From contig NC_023756.2 of NCBI RefSeq assembly GCF_000499845.2, positions 35,046,773 through 35,110,772 on the forward strand: 64,000 nucleotides of DNA, read 5' to 3'. Source of the DNA: Phaseolus vulgaris (Eukaryota; Streptophyta; Magnoliopsida; Fabales; Fabaceae). The notes beneath the pieces were generated by a model, which was not told where the DNA came from, did no database searches, and saw only the letters and a list, made by a program, of their open reading frames with translations. Position 1 is the first letter of the stretch. Each line of letters begins with the position of its first letter. Below are positions 31,203 through 43,854 of the stretch, piece after piece. A program made the translations under genes and the position numbers.

Positions 31203-32973
31203 CCAACCAAGTGGTCAAATGGATATTCTGTGGCAGTTCGAGGTGTCCTCAGGGTCTCTTGAATGAATGTCCTCTGTCTTCCCCCCTTGCCTAAATTGGC
31301 GAGTTTTACTAGCAAGTCAGCTCAGGCATTTTGTTCTCTGGACACGTGTACTAACTCGAACGCCTCAAACCTCTCGCTCAGAATCTGGACGTACTCTAGG
31401 TATGTGGCCATCTGAGGGTTTTTTGCCTGGTATTCTCCTGTGACCTGACCTGTGACTAAAATGGAGTCACTCTTTGCCAACAAACTTTTGCACCCATCTC
31501 CTTAGCTAGCAGCATTCCAGCGATCAGGGCCTCATACTCTGTTTGGTTGTTACTGGCTTTGAAAATGAACCGTAGGGCCCTTCCAAGATGACGCCAGCCC
31601 CACTATCCTGTTGGTTGAAGGAACCATCTACAAAGAGTACCCTTCTGAAACCTACTCCTTCTTGGTGCGTGGCAGCCGAGGAGAGCTCTATCACGAAGTC
31701 AACATAAACCTTGCCTTTAATAGGGCCTTTGGGCTCATACTGCACATCAAACTCTGACAGCTCTATTGCCCAACACACCATTCTTCCTGCAACATCCAGC
31801 TTCTGTAAGACCTTGCGAATGGGAAGGTTTGTCCTCACTATTACTGTAAAGCTCTGGAAGTAGTGGCGAAGTCTTTGCGCTGAGAACACTACCGCCAGGG
31901 CTGCTTTCTCTATTGCCTGCTATCTCACTTCGGGCCCCTGCAATACTTTGCTAACAAAGTAGATTGGCTTCTGCACCTGGCTCTGCTCTTGCACAAGGAT
32001 CGAACTGATCGCCCGTTCTGTAACTGCGAAGTATAGACGAAGTGGAGTACCCAGCTGCGGCTTGCACAACACTGGTAGACTGGCCAGGTACTTCTTCAGT
32101 TTGAGGAATGCCTCTTCGCACTCCCTGGTCCATACAAAATTGTTATTCCTCTTCAGACACTAGAAATAGGGATGCCCCTTATCTCCCTCTGCTGACACGA
32201 ATCTGGACAGAGCGGCCATGCGCCCTGTCAACTGCTACACCTCCTTTACTGAGATCGGGCACCTCATTGCTATGATCGCAACACACTTCTCAGGATTCGC
32301 CTCTATCCCACGTTCGATGAGTAGGAACCCCAAGAACTTGCCTACTTCTACCCCGAACACACTTCTCAAGGTTCAACTTCAACCTATACTTAGCTATTGT
32401 GGTGAATAGCTCTTTTAAATATGCTACATGTTGCTCCCTCTGCTGGGAGGTGACCACCATGTCATCCACAAATGCTTGGACACTTCTCCCTATCATGGGC
32501 GCTAGTACTCTGTCCATCAGCCTCTGGTAAGTTGCATTTGCATTCTTAAGCCCAAAGGGCATCAACTTATAACTATAACAAGACAACTCTGTCATGAACG
32601 CTGTCTTGCACTCATCCCTGGGGTGCATCCTGATCTAATTGTAACCAGAAAAGGCGTCCAGGAAGATGAGTAGTCTGCAACCAGATGCACTGTCTACCAA
32701 AGCATCAATACTGGGCAGTGGGTAGGAGTCCTTCGGACAGGCTTTGTTGAGGTCTGTGAAGTCGACGCACATTCACCACTTTCCACTAGCCTTCTTCACC
32801 AACACCACGTTTGCCAGCCACTTAGGGTACTGAATTTCCCTGATGTGGCCAGTGCTTAGCAGCTTCTGCGTCTCTTCTCTAACGATCTGATGCCTCTCGT
32901 TATTGAACTTTCTTCTTCTATGGTGAACAGGTCCGACCTGTGGGTCCATGGTGAGATGATGACACAGGAAGTC
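31203..32973 (-). pseudogene. pol: Element E pol fragment (RT and both RNase H), broken
   Basis: In minus-strand order: the RT start (FTDLNKACP-like, around 32730), RT middle (GLKNANATYQRLMDRVLAPM), the active site with FVDDMVV near 32455-32475, first RNase H (FSAQRLRHYF at about 31860-31890), and second RNase H (LFVDGSFNQQDSGAG near 31600-31640, then the NNQ motif). Multiple stops and shifts are present. It is Tat-type, like T at 16050-17830, and joins LTR C at 32973. The integrase end is lost at LTR B. Confidence 0.85.
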
Positions 32974-33173
32974 TTTAAATTCAGTTTTGTTTGTTGTTTA
33001 CTGGTATAAACAACCGATTGTTTTTCTGGTACTGCTGTTTTGTTTGCTGTTTTTGGTAAACTGAATTTCTTATTAATTGTTTCCTGAGAAAAATTCATTC
33101 TTATTTCCAAAGTTTGCGAAAATCTTTTTTAAACAATTCACCCCCCTCCAGTTTAAAGCCATCCATTCTAACA
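32974..33173 (+). repeat. LTR C fragment (block Q)
   Basis: Only the last 200 bp of LTR C, ending TCTAACA at 33173. It contains one AACAACCGATTGTT dyad (33007-33025), where the P copy has two. The flank GAGGAGTCCGAGATC is the same as at 5144. Confidence 0.7.
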
Positions 33174-33838
33174 GAGGAGTCCGAGATCATTTTTATTTGA
33201 TAAAAGTTTTATACAAAATATTTTTTTTTTTACTCTAAAGGTATCTTATTCTTTTTTTTTCTTATGATTTGGTAATCAATCTTAGTGAGACTAGTTGAGT
33301 GATCTTCTCAACTTATTTTATCATATATTTAAATTTGGTGACATTTGGATTGATAACTTGCTTTAAATCTCCAAATTTTTGAGTGATTTCCCTAAGCCTG
33401 ATTTCTAAATTAAAACATGAATAAACATACAATTGAACACATACAATAATGTTCACATATAGATCTTTTCATATTATGATTCTCACACACTTTCATCCAA
33501 TCAATCAAGAAGGAATAGGCACTTCCCTTGATCCACGAGTGATCCTATTTGAGCAATTACTTTATCTCTTTTGTCCCAATCTATCTCTTAGCAATTTCGT
33601 TCTTGTCACACACTTTCGTGATGGTTAACAGTGAGACAACTATTATTTGCTGAGACAAAACCCTATTGACCTTAATTCCCAATCTCCATCAGATGTAGGT
33701 TTTTCATTAAGTATCATCAGATATTTATTCTCATGTTAACCAACAGACCCTTTAATTCTATTATTATTATTAAATCATATACGGGTCCAAAACCCAAACC
33801 CTAAGTCATGTGAGTCACTTTATAGAACTTAATTTACA
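33174..33838 (+). repeat. LTR G fragment (block Q)
   Basis: Nearly identical to 5144-5817 and related in reverse complement to 58331-58560. No coding sequence. Confidence 0.65.
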
Positions 33839-34109
33839 TAATATAAAGGTGGTTTTACGCTCTTAATCTTGGAGTAAGAGAAAGAGTTTATCAAAACAGT
33901 TTTTCCAATATTTGAAAGAGCTTTGGATTATTCTTAAGTTTGTGGAATAGGATTGGGTTGTAATTCTAAACTTTAAGCTTTGTAATACCCAGGTGTATTT
34001 TATTCCCTTCTTCCTTGATTACTGTATTTCTGGTTTGTGTTGCCAAGAAGCGTTGTGTGTTCTTAAGGGGTTCAAGATCAACACTCTTGGTGTGGTTTGC
34101 CAAAGGTAG
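33839..34109 (+). repeat. LTR B, plus copy, part 1
   Basis: Begins TATAAAGGTGG and ends at the F insertion with GGTAG (34105-34109). It continues at 41873. Confidence 0.8.
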
Positions 34110-34815
34110 TGATGGAGGAGGGCCAAGCACACCTACCCAAGGAAGCCAAGGCACAAGCCAAGGAGAGCGTCTAGACCAAGACCAAGACCAAGGTGAGCGT
34201 CTAGGACGTGAAGGTGAGCGTCTAGACCGTGAAGGAGGGAGGCTATCCATGGAGCTAGACCGTCTAGGCCCCCTTACAAGATCCATGGCCAAACATGCTC
34301 ACACACAAGCCAATGAAGCCACGGATGGAAGAGAGAAGGCTTCGTATATGTTTGCATAAAGGCCCATTAGGGGTACTTAGTAGATAGGATAGTGTAGAAA
34401 GCACTTTTGGAAGGAAACATTCTAGAATGTAGGGTTTGTGTGGCCGGTCATTGCTTGGCACATGGCTTAGCATTTAGATTTAATTTTTGGTTTTCTTTTT
34501 CTTGTAATTCAGCTTACAAATTACGTCCAAGATAGCCTATTAATAGGAAGGCTATCTCATTGTATTTTTCAAGTTTTATTGAGTATTGTTATGCTGCCAT
34601 TTTTGTGCACTAGCTTTACTTCTCCTAGAAATCTAGGCTATAAACTTCAATCCTTTCACCTTTCTCCCTTGAGCTGGCCGAACCACTCAAACACCACACT
34701 CCTCATGCACCTTCAAAGCCAACACAACTCCTAGGAGGGCTTTGTTTCACTCACCCATTGCTTCCGCATCACGTTTTACTACTTTGATTCAAGAAGAACA
34801 CATGAAATGCCATCA
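34110..34815 (+). repeat. Element F 5' LTR
   Basis: TGATGGAGGAGG to GCCATCA, 706 bp. The first 250 bp repeat the end of the pol coding frame. TATA region: AGATAGCCT-ATTAATAGGA-AGGCTATCT near 34530-34557, with TATTAATA where the 3' LTR has TATAAATA. Confidence 0.93.
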
Positions 34816-34817
34816 TT

Positions 34818-34830
34818 TGGTATCATGAGC
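34818..34830 (+). other. Element F primer-binding site
   Basis: TGGTATCATGAGC, two bases after the LTR: initiator tRNA-Met type with one extra T. The relic D has nearly the same site. Confidence 0.75.
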
Positions 34831-36683
34831 TTTGGTTCTTCAAGATGAGTAGCTCCTTGTCTTTTCAATTTTAGTTCTTCTTTATTTCATATTGTCATTT
34901 ACTTTCCTTACTTGTCTTGCTGTTTTTTACATTTTAATCTGTTCTTGGTGTGCTTTGTGGAAGATCCAACCGAAGCACTCTTGTTCATTTGATCTTGAAC
35001 AAGTTCTTGTGCAATTTGTGATAGGATTCCATACACCTTTGTGTTGCTATTTTGTTTTAGGCTTTGAGTCTTATTGCTTTCATTATTTTGGTTCATATTA
35101 TGCTTTGAGTCTTTAATTTTCTGAATCTATACATGTTTTGTCAAGTCATGTTCATCCATATTGTCAACAATTCATAGTAGTCCTTTTATTTGGCTTAATT
35201 GTTTCTTGATTTTGGGTCTCTTTATTTGCTTGAATCTGCTGTTCTTTGCTCCTTTGGTGCCTTTTAATTTTTAGTTTGAGTTCATATTGTGTTTAGATCA
35301 TACACAATTCTATTTCACAAATTTCCATTGTGTCTAAACTTTGGTATCTTGTTGTTTTTGTTTCCAGTTTTCAGATTCCCCTGTTTTCACCTTCTCTGTT
35401 TTGGCTGTTTTAACCCAGAAAAATATTTCCACCCATAGGAAAATTTTGATTCTCTGGAAAATGCAAGTTTAAAGTGTTATAGAAAGGACAAAAAAAATAA
35501 TTAGGTCAAAAGAATCAACAGAAAAAAAATGATAAATCTTTTAAGATCAGAGTGCAAATCTGAAGCGCTCCAGCTGGCATAACCGAACACCAATTTTGCA
35601 AAATTTATTAAAAAAAAATGGTGCATCCGTTTTAAGTGATTCCAAAGCCAGATTTTAGATAAGATCCTGAATATCTTGCATAAAAAATTTCAGAGCCAAA
35701 TTCTAAAAATACAGCTCAGCATAAATCGGGGAACAAACACGTTTTCTAGCCCACAACATTTTCCAGTGGTGCTGTTTTTTTTTTTATTTGGTCATCTAAT
35801 CTAGTGCTTTTCTTTAGGAATTCTTTTGTGTGCCAACCTTTAATTGAGTACCTTTATTTGTTTGCTTTACTTAATTGACTCTCTTTCTAGTTGTCACAAT
35901 CTAAATCCTTTTGGTGGTACTGTTTTCTTTCAATTAAATTTGTTTCTTGCTTTTGTTTCTTGACCTCTCATTTTGGGTGCTGGAATTTAATTCTCTCTTG
36001 GTGCTTATGTGCATGGAAATTGACTTGGTTTAAGGTTAAGCCCTTGTGAATAGGTGCTGGAAATTGGAGAATTAAAGCCAACTTTCTAAGGAGGAGTCAA
36101 AGCTAAGGCCGAAACAAGCTTTCTTGAAACAAACACTAGAAACACCTAGAAGATCAACAATCAAGACAACAAAGAAAGTGCACTAACCAAAAAGAGGAAC
36201 AACAAAGGGGGTTTTCTTATCTCCTTTACAACTTGGTTTATTGTTAATTACCTCTTTTAAATTACGTTTTAGACGGTGAGTGTGTCTTCAAGGGCTCAAA
36301 GTGTCCAAGAAGCCTCACCTAGGGCCGAATAGCATAGTAATTTTGCTTAGTAATTTGTTGCTTGTTTGAACTTGTTTTTCTTTTGTTTTGGTAGAAACGT
36401 TTTGCATGCTTAGTATTGTTTAATTTTGTGCTATACCGACTAGCTTTGCTGCATATCTAGCTTACATAGTTTTCTTGCTTTTTGATTTCTCAACTTCTTG
36501 TGTTCTAAGTGTTCTACTAAGAGAAAATTTTGTGTGAAGTCATTGGAGGAAAGTTTTTGGCAAGGAAAAGGCTTGGTACTTAAGTAGTCCATTGTGACTC
36601 ACCTCCCTTACCTGGAAAACTACCTTCTCTAACTTTCCTAAACTTTCTCCAAGTAAAACACCTATATACACAAAGTTTTAGCC
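34831..36683 (+). other. Element F leader
   Basis: About 1.85 kb of non-coding leader, T-rich in the first half. Packaging and translation signals would be expected here, but none can be read directly. Confidence 0.6.
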
Positions 36684-39600
36684 ATGTCTTCTTCTTCTCA
36701 CTCTCCAAAGTCTATAGAAAGTGAAGTAAAATCTTTGAAAACTCTTTTAAAAGAAGTATCCCAAGCGGTACAATTGATATCTTTTAGACAATTGGAGAAT
36801 GAGAACAAAATCAATGAGTTGGCTAAAGCTCAAGAAGAGAAGTCCCAAAAATCACAAAAATAAAAAAAAACTCATGCATCCCATTCTCAAAGTATTGAGT
36901 CTCTAGGGGAGGGAAGCCGTAGAATCAATGATTATTACCAACCACCCCCTAGAAGAACTAGGCAAAGGGAACAAGAGGTGCCAAGGGAAACAAGAGTAGA
37001 CCTACCTCATTTTCATGGAAAGGAAAATGTAGAAGTATATCTAGATTGGGAGATGAAGGTAGAGCAACTTTTTGCTTGCCATAGGGTAAGTGAGGAACGA
37101 AAAGTACCCTTAGCCACCCTTAGTTTCCAAGGGAATGCCATGTATTGGTGGACCTCTCTCGAAAGAGATAGACGTCTTCATAGGGAACCTTCCATTACAT
37201 ATTGGAATGACCTTAGGGGAGCCCTAAGACGTCGACATATACCCTCTTACTACCATAGGGAGTTGATGGACAAGCTCCAAAGACTCCAACAAAGAAATAT
37301 GAGCGTAGAGGAGTATAGACAAAAGATGGAGCTCTATATGATGAGAGCCTCTATTAGAGAGGAAGAGGAAACCACCATAGCTAGGTTCCTTAGTGGCCTA
37401 TCACTTGAGATAAGAGATAGAGTAGAGCTCTTACCTTATCAAGACTTGAATGATTTGGTTCAACTTTGCATTAAAGTTGAGCAACAAAACTTGCGCAAAA
37501 CCTCAAGTCAAAAGGTGAGCCCCTATTCTAGCTTTTATCCCAAGAAAGAGTTTAGAAGGGAGGGTAGTACATCCAAGGAAAAACCAAAAGAGCCTACCAA
37601 GCCCTTCACCAAAGAAACCTCAACCCCACCCATCCGAGCTAGAGATGTCAAGTGTTTTAAGTGCTATGGTAGGGGGCATGTGCAAGCACAATGTCCAAAC
37701 CAAAGGACTTTGTTTTTAAAAGGTGTAGACGAGTACACTAGTGGCGAGGATGAGCCTAGTGAGAAAGAGGAAGGGGGAGAGGATGAGAGGGTAGCTCCAC
37801 TAGAGGGAGAATTGCTTATGATTAGGAGAACCCTCAACAATCACCCTAGCACATCCATGGAAACACAAAGGGAGAACATCTTTCATACAAGATGTAATGT
37901 TTTAGAAAATATATGTTCCCTCATTGTGGATAGTGGATCTAGTTGTAATTGTTGTAGTGCTAGGATGGTTGAAAAGCTTAAGCTACAAGTAGTTCCTCAC
38001 CCAAAACCTTACAAACTTCAATGGCTTAATGAAAATGGGGAACTACATGTAGACAAGCAAGTGGAAATCAAGTTTTCCATAGGGAACTACAAAGACAAAG
38101 TTTTATGTGATGTAGTGCCTATGGAAGCTTGCCATATCTTGTTAGGGAGACCATGGCAATTTGATAAGAAAACCTTGCATGATGGTCTCACTAACGAGAT
38201 TTCCTTCACCCATAAGTATAAAAAGTTTGTACTTAGTCCTTTACCACATTCTCAAGTGGTGAAAGACCAAATACAAATGAAACAAAAGAGGGATGAGGAA
38301 AACAAAAAAAAAAAAGAGCTAGAAAAAGAGAAAATCCTTAGGGATAGAAAGGCGTGGGAGAAGAGTGTTCCTTCCCACAAGGTTGGTCAACAAGAAAAAC
38401 CTCTTGAAAATGTTTTTGAAAACTTGCTTCTTGTTGAACAACCAAGCCTTATCTTTTGTAAAGGAGCACTTACATGCACTGCCACAAGTAGTGAACTCAT
38501 GGTTTTACCTCCTCAAGTAGAAAACCTTTTGAGTGAATTTGAAGATCTATTCTCCCAAGAAGGACCCATTGGGCTTCCTCCTCTTAGGGGGATAGAACAT
38601 CAAATTGACTTTATACCGGGGGCAAGCCTACCAAATAGGCCTGCTTATAGAACCAACCCCGAGGAAACAAAGGAGATAGAATCACAAGTTCAAGACTTGT
38701 TGGAGAAGGGTTGGGTTCAAAAGAGCCTAAGCCCTTGTGCTGTACCTGTCTTGTTGGTGCCCAAAAAGGATGGAAAATGGCGTATGTGTTGTGATTGTAG
38801 AGCAATCAACAACATCACCATCAAGTATAGGAATCCAATCCCGAGGCTTGATGATATGCTTGATGAATTGCATGGGTCAACTCTATTCTCCAAGATTGAC
38901 CTTAAAAGTGGATATCACCAAATTCGAATCAAGGAGGGTGATGAGTGGAAAACCGCTTTTAAGACCAAATTTGGATTATATGAGTGGTTGGTGATGCCCT
39001 TTGGGCTTACTAACGCTCCAAGCACATTCATGAGGCTTATGAATCACACCTTGAGGGATTGTATAGGTAAATATGTAGTAGTTTACTTTGATGATATCTT
39101 AGTATATAGTAAAACCCTAGAAGACCATCTAAGCCACCTTAGGGAAGTTCTTCTAGTCCTTAGGAAAAATAGTCTTTTTGCCAATAGGGATAAGTGTACC
39201 TTTTGTGTAGATAGTGTAGTCTTCTTAGGCTTTATAGTAAACAAAAAGGGGGTGCATGTAGATCCCGAGAAAATCAAAGCCATCCGCGAGTGGCCAACTC
39301 CACAAAATGTAAGTGAAGTAAGAAGTTTTCATGGGTTAGCTAGCTTCTATAGAAGGTTTGTGCCTAATTTTTCTAGCCTAGCTTCTCCTTTGAATGAACT
39401 TGTAAAAAAAGATGTTGCATTTTGTTGGAATGAAAAGCATAAGCAAGCCTTTCAAAGGTTAAAAGCTCAACTCACCAATGCACCCATCCTATCTCTCCCA
39501 AATTTTTCCAAAACTTTTGAGATAGAGTGTGATGCATCGGGAGTAGGCATAGGTGCGGTTTTGTTGCAAGGTGGACACCCCATTGCTTATTTTAGTGAAA

Positions 39601-41411
39601 AACTCCATGGTGCCACCCTCAACTACCCCACCTATGACAAAGAGCTCTATGCTCTTGTGCGAGCCCTAAAGACTTGGGAACACTACCTTGTGTCCAAAGA
39701 ATTTGTTATCCATAGTGATCACGAGTCTTTAAAATATTTAAAGGGCCAACACAAGCTCAACAAGAGACATGCTAAATGAATGGAATTTCTTGAACAATTT
39801 CCTTATGTAATCAAATACAAGAAAGGGAGCACCAATATAGTGGCCGATGCTCTTTCAAGACGGCACACACTCTTTTCCAAACTAGGTGCCCAAATTCTTG
39901 GATTTGACCACATAAGAGAGCTTTACCAAGAAGATCAAGAACTCTCATCCATCTATGCCCAATGTCTACATAGAGCACAAGGAGGTTACTATGTGTCCGA
40001 GGGATATCTTTTTAAAGAAGGAAAACTTTGCATTCCCCAAGGAACACATAGAAAACTCCTTGTCAAAGAATCACATGAAGGGGGACTCATGGGCCATTTT
40101 GGAGTTGATAAGACTCTAGATCTTTTAAAAGCAAAATTTTGTTGGCCACACATGAGGAAAGATGTCCAACGACATTGTTCTAGATGTATCTCATGTTTAA
40201 AAGCAAAGTCTAGAACAATGCCGCATGGACTCTACACCCCTTTGCCGATTGCAAATGCTCCTTGGGAAGACATTAGCATGGATTTCATTTTAGGACTTCC
40301 TAGGACTGCAAGAGGCCATGACTCTATTTTTGTGGTAGTGGACCGTTTTAGCAAAATGTCACACTTTATTCCATGCCACAAAGTAGATGATGCTCAAAAT
40401 ATTTCTAAACCCTTCTTTAGAGAAGTGGTGAGACTCCATGGTCTCCCTAGAAGTATAGTGTCCGATAGAGATCCCAAGTTTATAAGCCACTTTTGGAAAA
40501 CTCTTTGGGGTAAACTTGGAACAAGACTACAATTTTCAACTTCTTGTCATCCTCAAACGGATGGGCAAACCGAAGTAGTCAATAGATCTCTTGGAACTAT
40601 GCTTAGGGCTATCATGAAGGGCAGCCACAAATCTTGGGATGAGTACCTTCCCCACATTGAATTTGCTTACAATAGAGTAGTTCACAAGACTACTAATGCT
40701 TCTCCTTTTGAGGTAGTATATGGTTTTAATCCTCTCACGCCCATGGATTTGATACCCCTTCCTAATCCACAAGATTTTGTGCATAAGGAAGGAGTACTCA
40801 AAGCTGATTTTGTCAAGAAAATGCATGAGAAGATTAAAATTCAAATACAACAACAAAATGAGAAGTACACAAAATACAACAACAAAGGGAAGAGAGAAAT
40901 AATTTTTGAGGAAGGAGACTTAGTTTGGCTTCACCTTCGCAAAGATAGATTTCCAAATCAAAGGAAGTCCAAACTAAGTCCCCGAGGTGATGGACCTTTC
41001 CAAGTTCTCAAGCGAGTCAACAACAATGCATATAAGTTGGACCTACCTCTTGAATATGGAGTACATGACACTTTTAATGTAATTGATCTTTCTCCATTTG
41101 TAGGTACCAATGACGATGACGAGCTGGATTTGAGGACAAATCCTTTCCAAGGGGGAGGGGATGATGGAGGAGGGCCAAGCACACCTACCCAAGGAAGCCA
41201 AGGCACAAGCCAAGGAGAGCGTCTAGACCAAGACCAAGACCAAGGTGAGCGTCTAGGACGTGAAGGTGAGCGTCTAGACCGTGAAGGAGGGAGGCTATCC
41301 ATGGAGCTAGACCGTCTAGGCCCCCTTACAAGATCCATGGCCAAACATGCTCACACACAAGCCAATGAAGCCACGGATGGAAGAGAGAAGGCTTTGTATA
41401 TGTTTGCATAA
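36684..41411 (+). pseudogene. gag-pol: Gag-pol polyprotein of element F (two stops)
   Basis: A single frame starts at ATG 36684 (Ser-rich, then coiled coil). TAA at 36861 interrupts it early, and TGA at 39777-39779 interrupts it in the RNase H tail, where relic D has a Trp codon. Order: gag domain ([32 protein letters not shown]); CCHC knuckle [14 protein letters not shown] (about 37650-37695); protease (IVDSGSSCN at about 37925); RT ([24 protein letters not shown] near 39080-39110); RNase H ([15 protein letters not shown]); integrase ([55 protein letters not shown]); C-terminal domain ([24 protein letters not shown]). About 80 residues beyond the polypurine tract are encoded in the 3' LTR, ending at TAA 41411. 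Confidence 0.9.
41149..41161 (+). other. Element F polypurine tract
   Basis: AAGGGGGAGGGGA sits directly before the 3' LTR and inside the open pol frame. Confidence 0.8.
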
Positions 41412-41867
41412 AGGCCCATTAGGGGTACTTAGTAGATAGGATAGTGTAGAAAGCACTTTTGGAAGGAAACATTCTAGAATGTAGGGTTTGTGTGGCCAGT
41501 CATTGCTTGGCACATGGCTTAGCATTTAGATTTAATTTTTGGTTTTCTTTTTCTTGTAATTCAGCTTACAAATTACGTCCAAGATAGCCTATAAATAGGA
41601 AGGCTATCTCATTGTATTTTTCAAGTTTTATTGAGTATTGTTATGCTGCCATTTTTGTGCACTAGTTTTACTTCTCCTAGAAATCTAGGCTATAAACTTC
41701 AATCCTTTCACCTTTCTCCCTTGAGCTGGCCGAACCACTCAAACACCACACTCCTCATGCACCTTCAAAGCCAACACAACTCCTAGGAGGGCTTTGTTTC
41801 ACTCACCCATTGCTTCCGCATCACGTTTTACTACTTTGATTCAAGAAGAACACATGAAATGCCATCA
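41162..41867 (+). repeat. Element F 3' LTR
   Basis: 706 bp. It carries the pol tail (to 41411) and a TATAAATA box at 41590-41597. The box sits in the loop of a 9-bp perfect stem (AGATAGCCT 41582-41590, AGGCTATCT 41601-41609). Confidence 0.93.
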
Positions 41868-41872
41868 GGTAG

Positions 41873-42268
41873 TGTGTTTCTTGAGGGGTTCAAGGTCACT
41901 ACTTTGGTGTGTGGTGTTTGTAATCTGCTTTTGATTGCATAGTGGTTTACCCAGTGGTTTATGGGGACTGGAAGTAGCTCTTGATGTAAGAGTGAACCAG
42001 TATAAACATTTTGAGTGAATCTCTCTATCCTTACACTCTTTAAACTACTTTAAATCTGTTTTAATCAAACTGCTGATAAAAACAACCGATTGTTTCGTAA
42101 AAATAACCGGTTGAATTTCTGCATCAAGCTTAAAATCAGTTTTATATTTTGCTAGACATATTTTCCATTGATTAATTCTTCATTACCTTTCACTCTACCT
42201 TCATAACTTTCGAAAATGTTTCAAAAACAATTCAAGCCCCCTCTTGTTTTAGCTCATTAATTCTAACA
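41873..42268 (+). repeat. LTR B, plus copy, part 2
   Basis: Continues the LTR interrupted by F and ends TCTAACA at 42268, against the E extra ORF. Dyads at 42080-42116. Confidence 0.8.
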
Positions 42269-43075
42269 ATATGAAGCAGAAACAAGAAAGGTACCAATGT
42301 AGCTCTTAAGAGCCTTGGCGCAGAACTCGAGCTTGATCAATTCAGCAGTGTCAAACAACACTCCCAAGCTTGAAAGGAGCTTGCACAACTCACGATCAGG
42401 CGGGGCTAAGTCCTCGAGACTTCTAGGTTTCTTAACTCCCGATTTCTCCACCCAGTAAAGCGAGAACCCATCCAACAAAGTGGGGTCATGGATGTTGCAA
42501 CATATCTTCTAGAACTTCTTCTTGAAGCCCTTGTAAGACTGCTGAAAGAGAGTTAGGAGAACTCTCCCTGCCACCCCATTGAAGCTCATCCACAGTTTCT
42601 TTCCAGGATTCTTAGCCTCAAAGAAGTAGAGGAAGACGTCCACAAAAGGCGGATGGCCAAGATGGTTGCAAAGGATAGGAAAGGCCCGCACAAAGGCCCA
42701 ACTGTTAGGGTGCAGCTAGGCAGGGGCCACGTTGACCTCGGGAAGGAGGGCGCGCTCGATCCCCAAAAAGGGAAGGCGGAGCTTGAGCCGCTTGAAGACG
42801 GTGGTGTACATGAAGAAGAAGGGTTCTTCGGGGTCTGCACGATCGTCAGCACACACGGGAAGACCTTCCCTACAAGGCAGAACCTTTAGATATACGTCGA
42901 GCTCCTTCCCCAAGACGTGGAACTTATCGTTGGACTCGCCTTGTTTGTACGTCTCTATGTCTTTAAAAGTTTTCATTTGGGAAGTCTCGGCCAGAAGGTC
43001 ATAAGGAGCCCATCGATAGAGGTATCTATAATCAACGGAGGGAGTAGGGTTCGGTGTGGTTTTGGTACGAGCCAT
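42269..43075 (-). pseudogene. Extra ORF of element E (inverted copy), broken
   Basis: The minus-strand ATG at 43075 opens MARTKTTPNPTPS. The frame is open to the TAG at 42716, before LHPNSW, which all three copies share. Next come open pieces with the VFLYFFEAKNPGKKLWMSF block and an intact Gln pair where the other two copies have TAG. A private TAG follows KKKF, then LLDGFSLYWVEKSG is open where the other copies stop. So this copy split off before the P/Q-plus pair diverged. It ends at LTR B (42268). Confidence 0.8.
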
Positions 43076-43618
43076 CGAGAAGAAAGCTAAAGAGGGAGAG
43101 GAGAAATAGGAAAAAACGAGGGCTCAGAAGAAGAAGATAAACGCGACTCAGGAAACCCAGAAAAACAGAGACTCGAAAACGAAGAACAGAGAAAACGTAA
43201 ATGCATAAAACATAAACAGTCCCAGAACAGTTATAGCATGTTATGAGCATCAGAATCATAAAGCAAGAGTGATCGTGAAGTAGAGAACGTACCTTTGAAT
43301 AAATTAGGGTTCGAAGGTAGAGGTTTTCGAAGAAGAAGAAGAGAGAGCGTTTCGAAAACGAGAAATGTTTGGGAAATGCTTAAGTGAAGTAATGAAACAG
43401 TGAAGGGAGCGTGTGGGTTTAAGGGTTTAAACGTATACGAGGAAGTGCAACAAGCCCTAGCCGTTGATCCTGCCACAAGTTCGCTGATAAAAAAAGTATG
43501 GTGAGATGTCACTTTTGTGCACTGTTCACGTCCTATCACCCAGTGCCACGTAGGTCGCCAAGGGCGATCACTTAGTCTCTTCGCTTAAACAAGTTACAGC
43601 TTGAGACTTGGGGGCTTG
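43076..43618. other. Extra-ORF leader and E polypurine tract (inverted copy)
   Basis: Untranslated leader of the extra ORF on the minus strand. On the plus strand the polypurine tract GAGACTTGGGGGCTTG ends at 43618, directly before the E 3' LTR. Confidence 0.6.
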
Positions 43619-43854
43619 TGTACCGACCAGTCCTCGGACATCGACGCCAGAGAAGACATTGGACATCGGTGTTTGAGAGCAATGGTGGGCCACGTAAGTT
43701 GGATCCCACAAGGAGTATAAGTTAACATGAGTTAACGCCCAGATATTAAGAAAAAACCTAAGTCACGAGAGAATCATGCATGGGGTGTGTATGGTACATT
43801 CGAGTACGGCACAAGCAAGTGTTCCTTGGAGGCACTGAGGCCCGTTAGGGTTAG

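Larger units (their letters stand above)
34110..41867 (+). mobile_element. Element F, complete chromovirus-type Ty3/gypsy retrotransposon
   Basis: 7,758 bp between perfect GGTAG duplications (34105-34109 and 41868-41872). The LTRs are 706 bp each with four differences (about 99.4% identity), so insertion is recent. The order is LTR, primer site, 1.9-kb leader, one long gag-pol frame, polypurine tract, LTR. The gag-pol frame runs across the polypurine tract into the 3' LTR. I see no classical chromodomain. The integrase C-terminus and the LTR overlap suggest the CRM group of chromoviruses, which is an inference. Confidence 0.93.
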
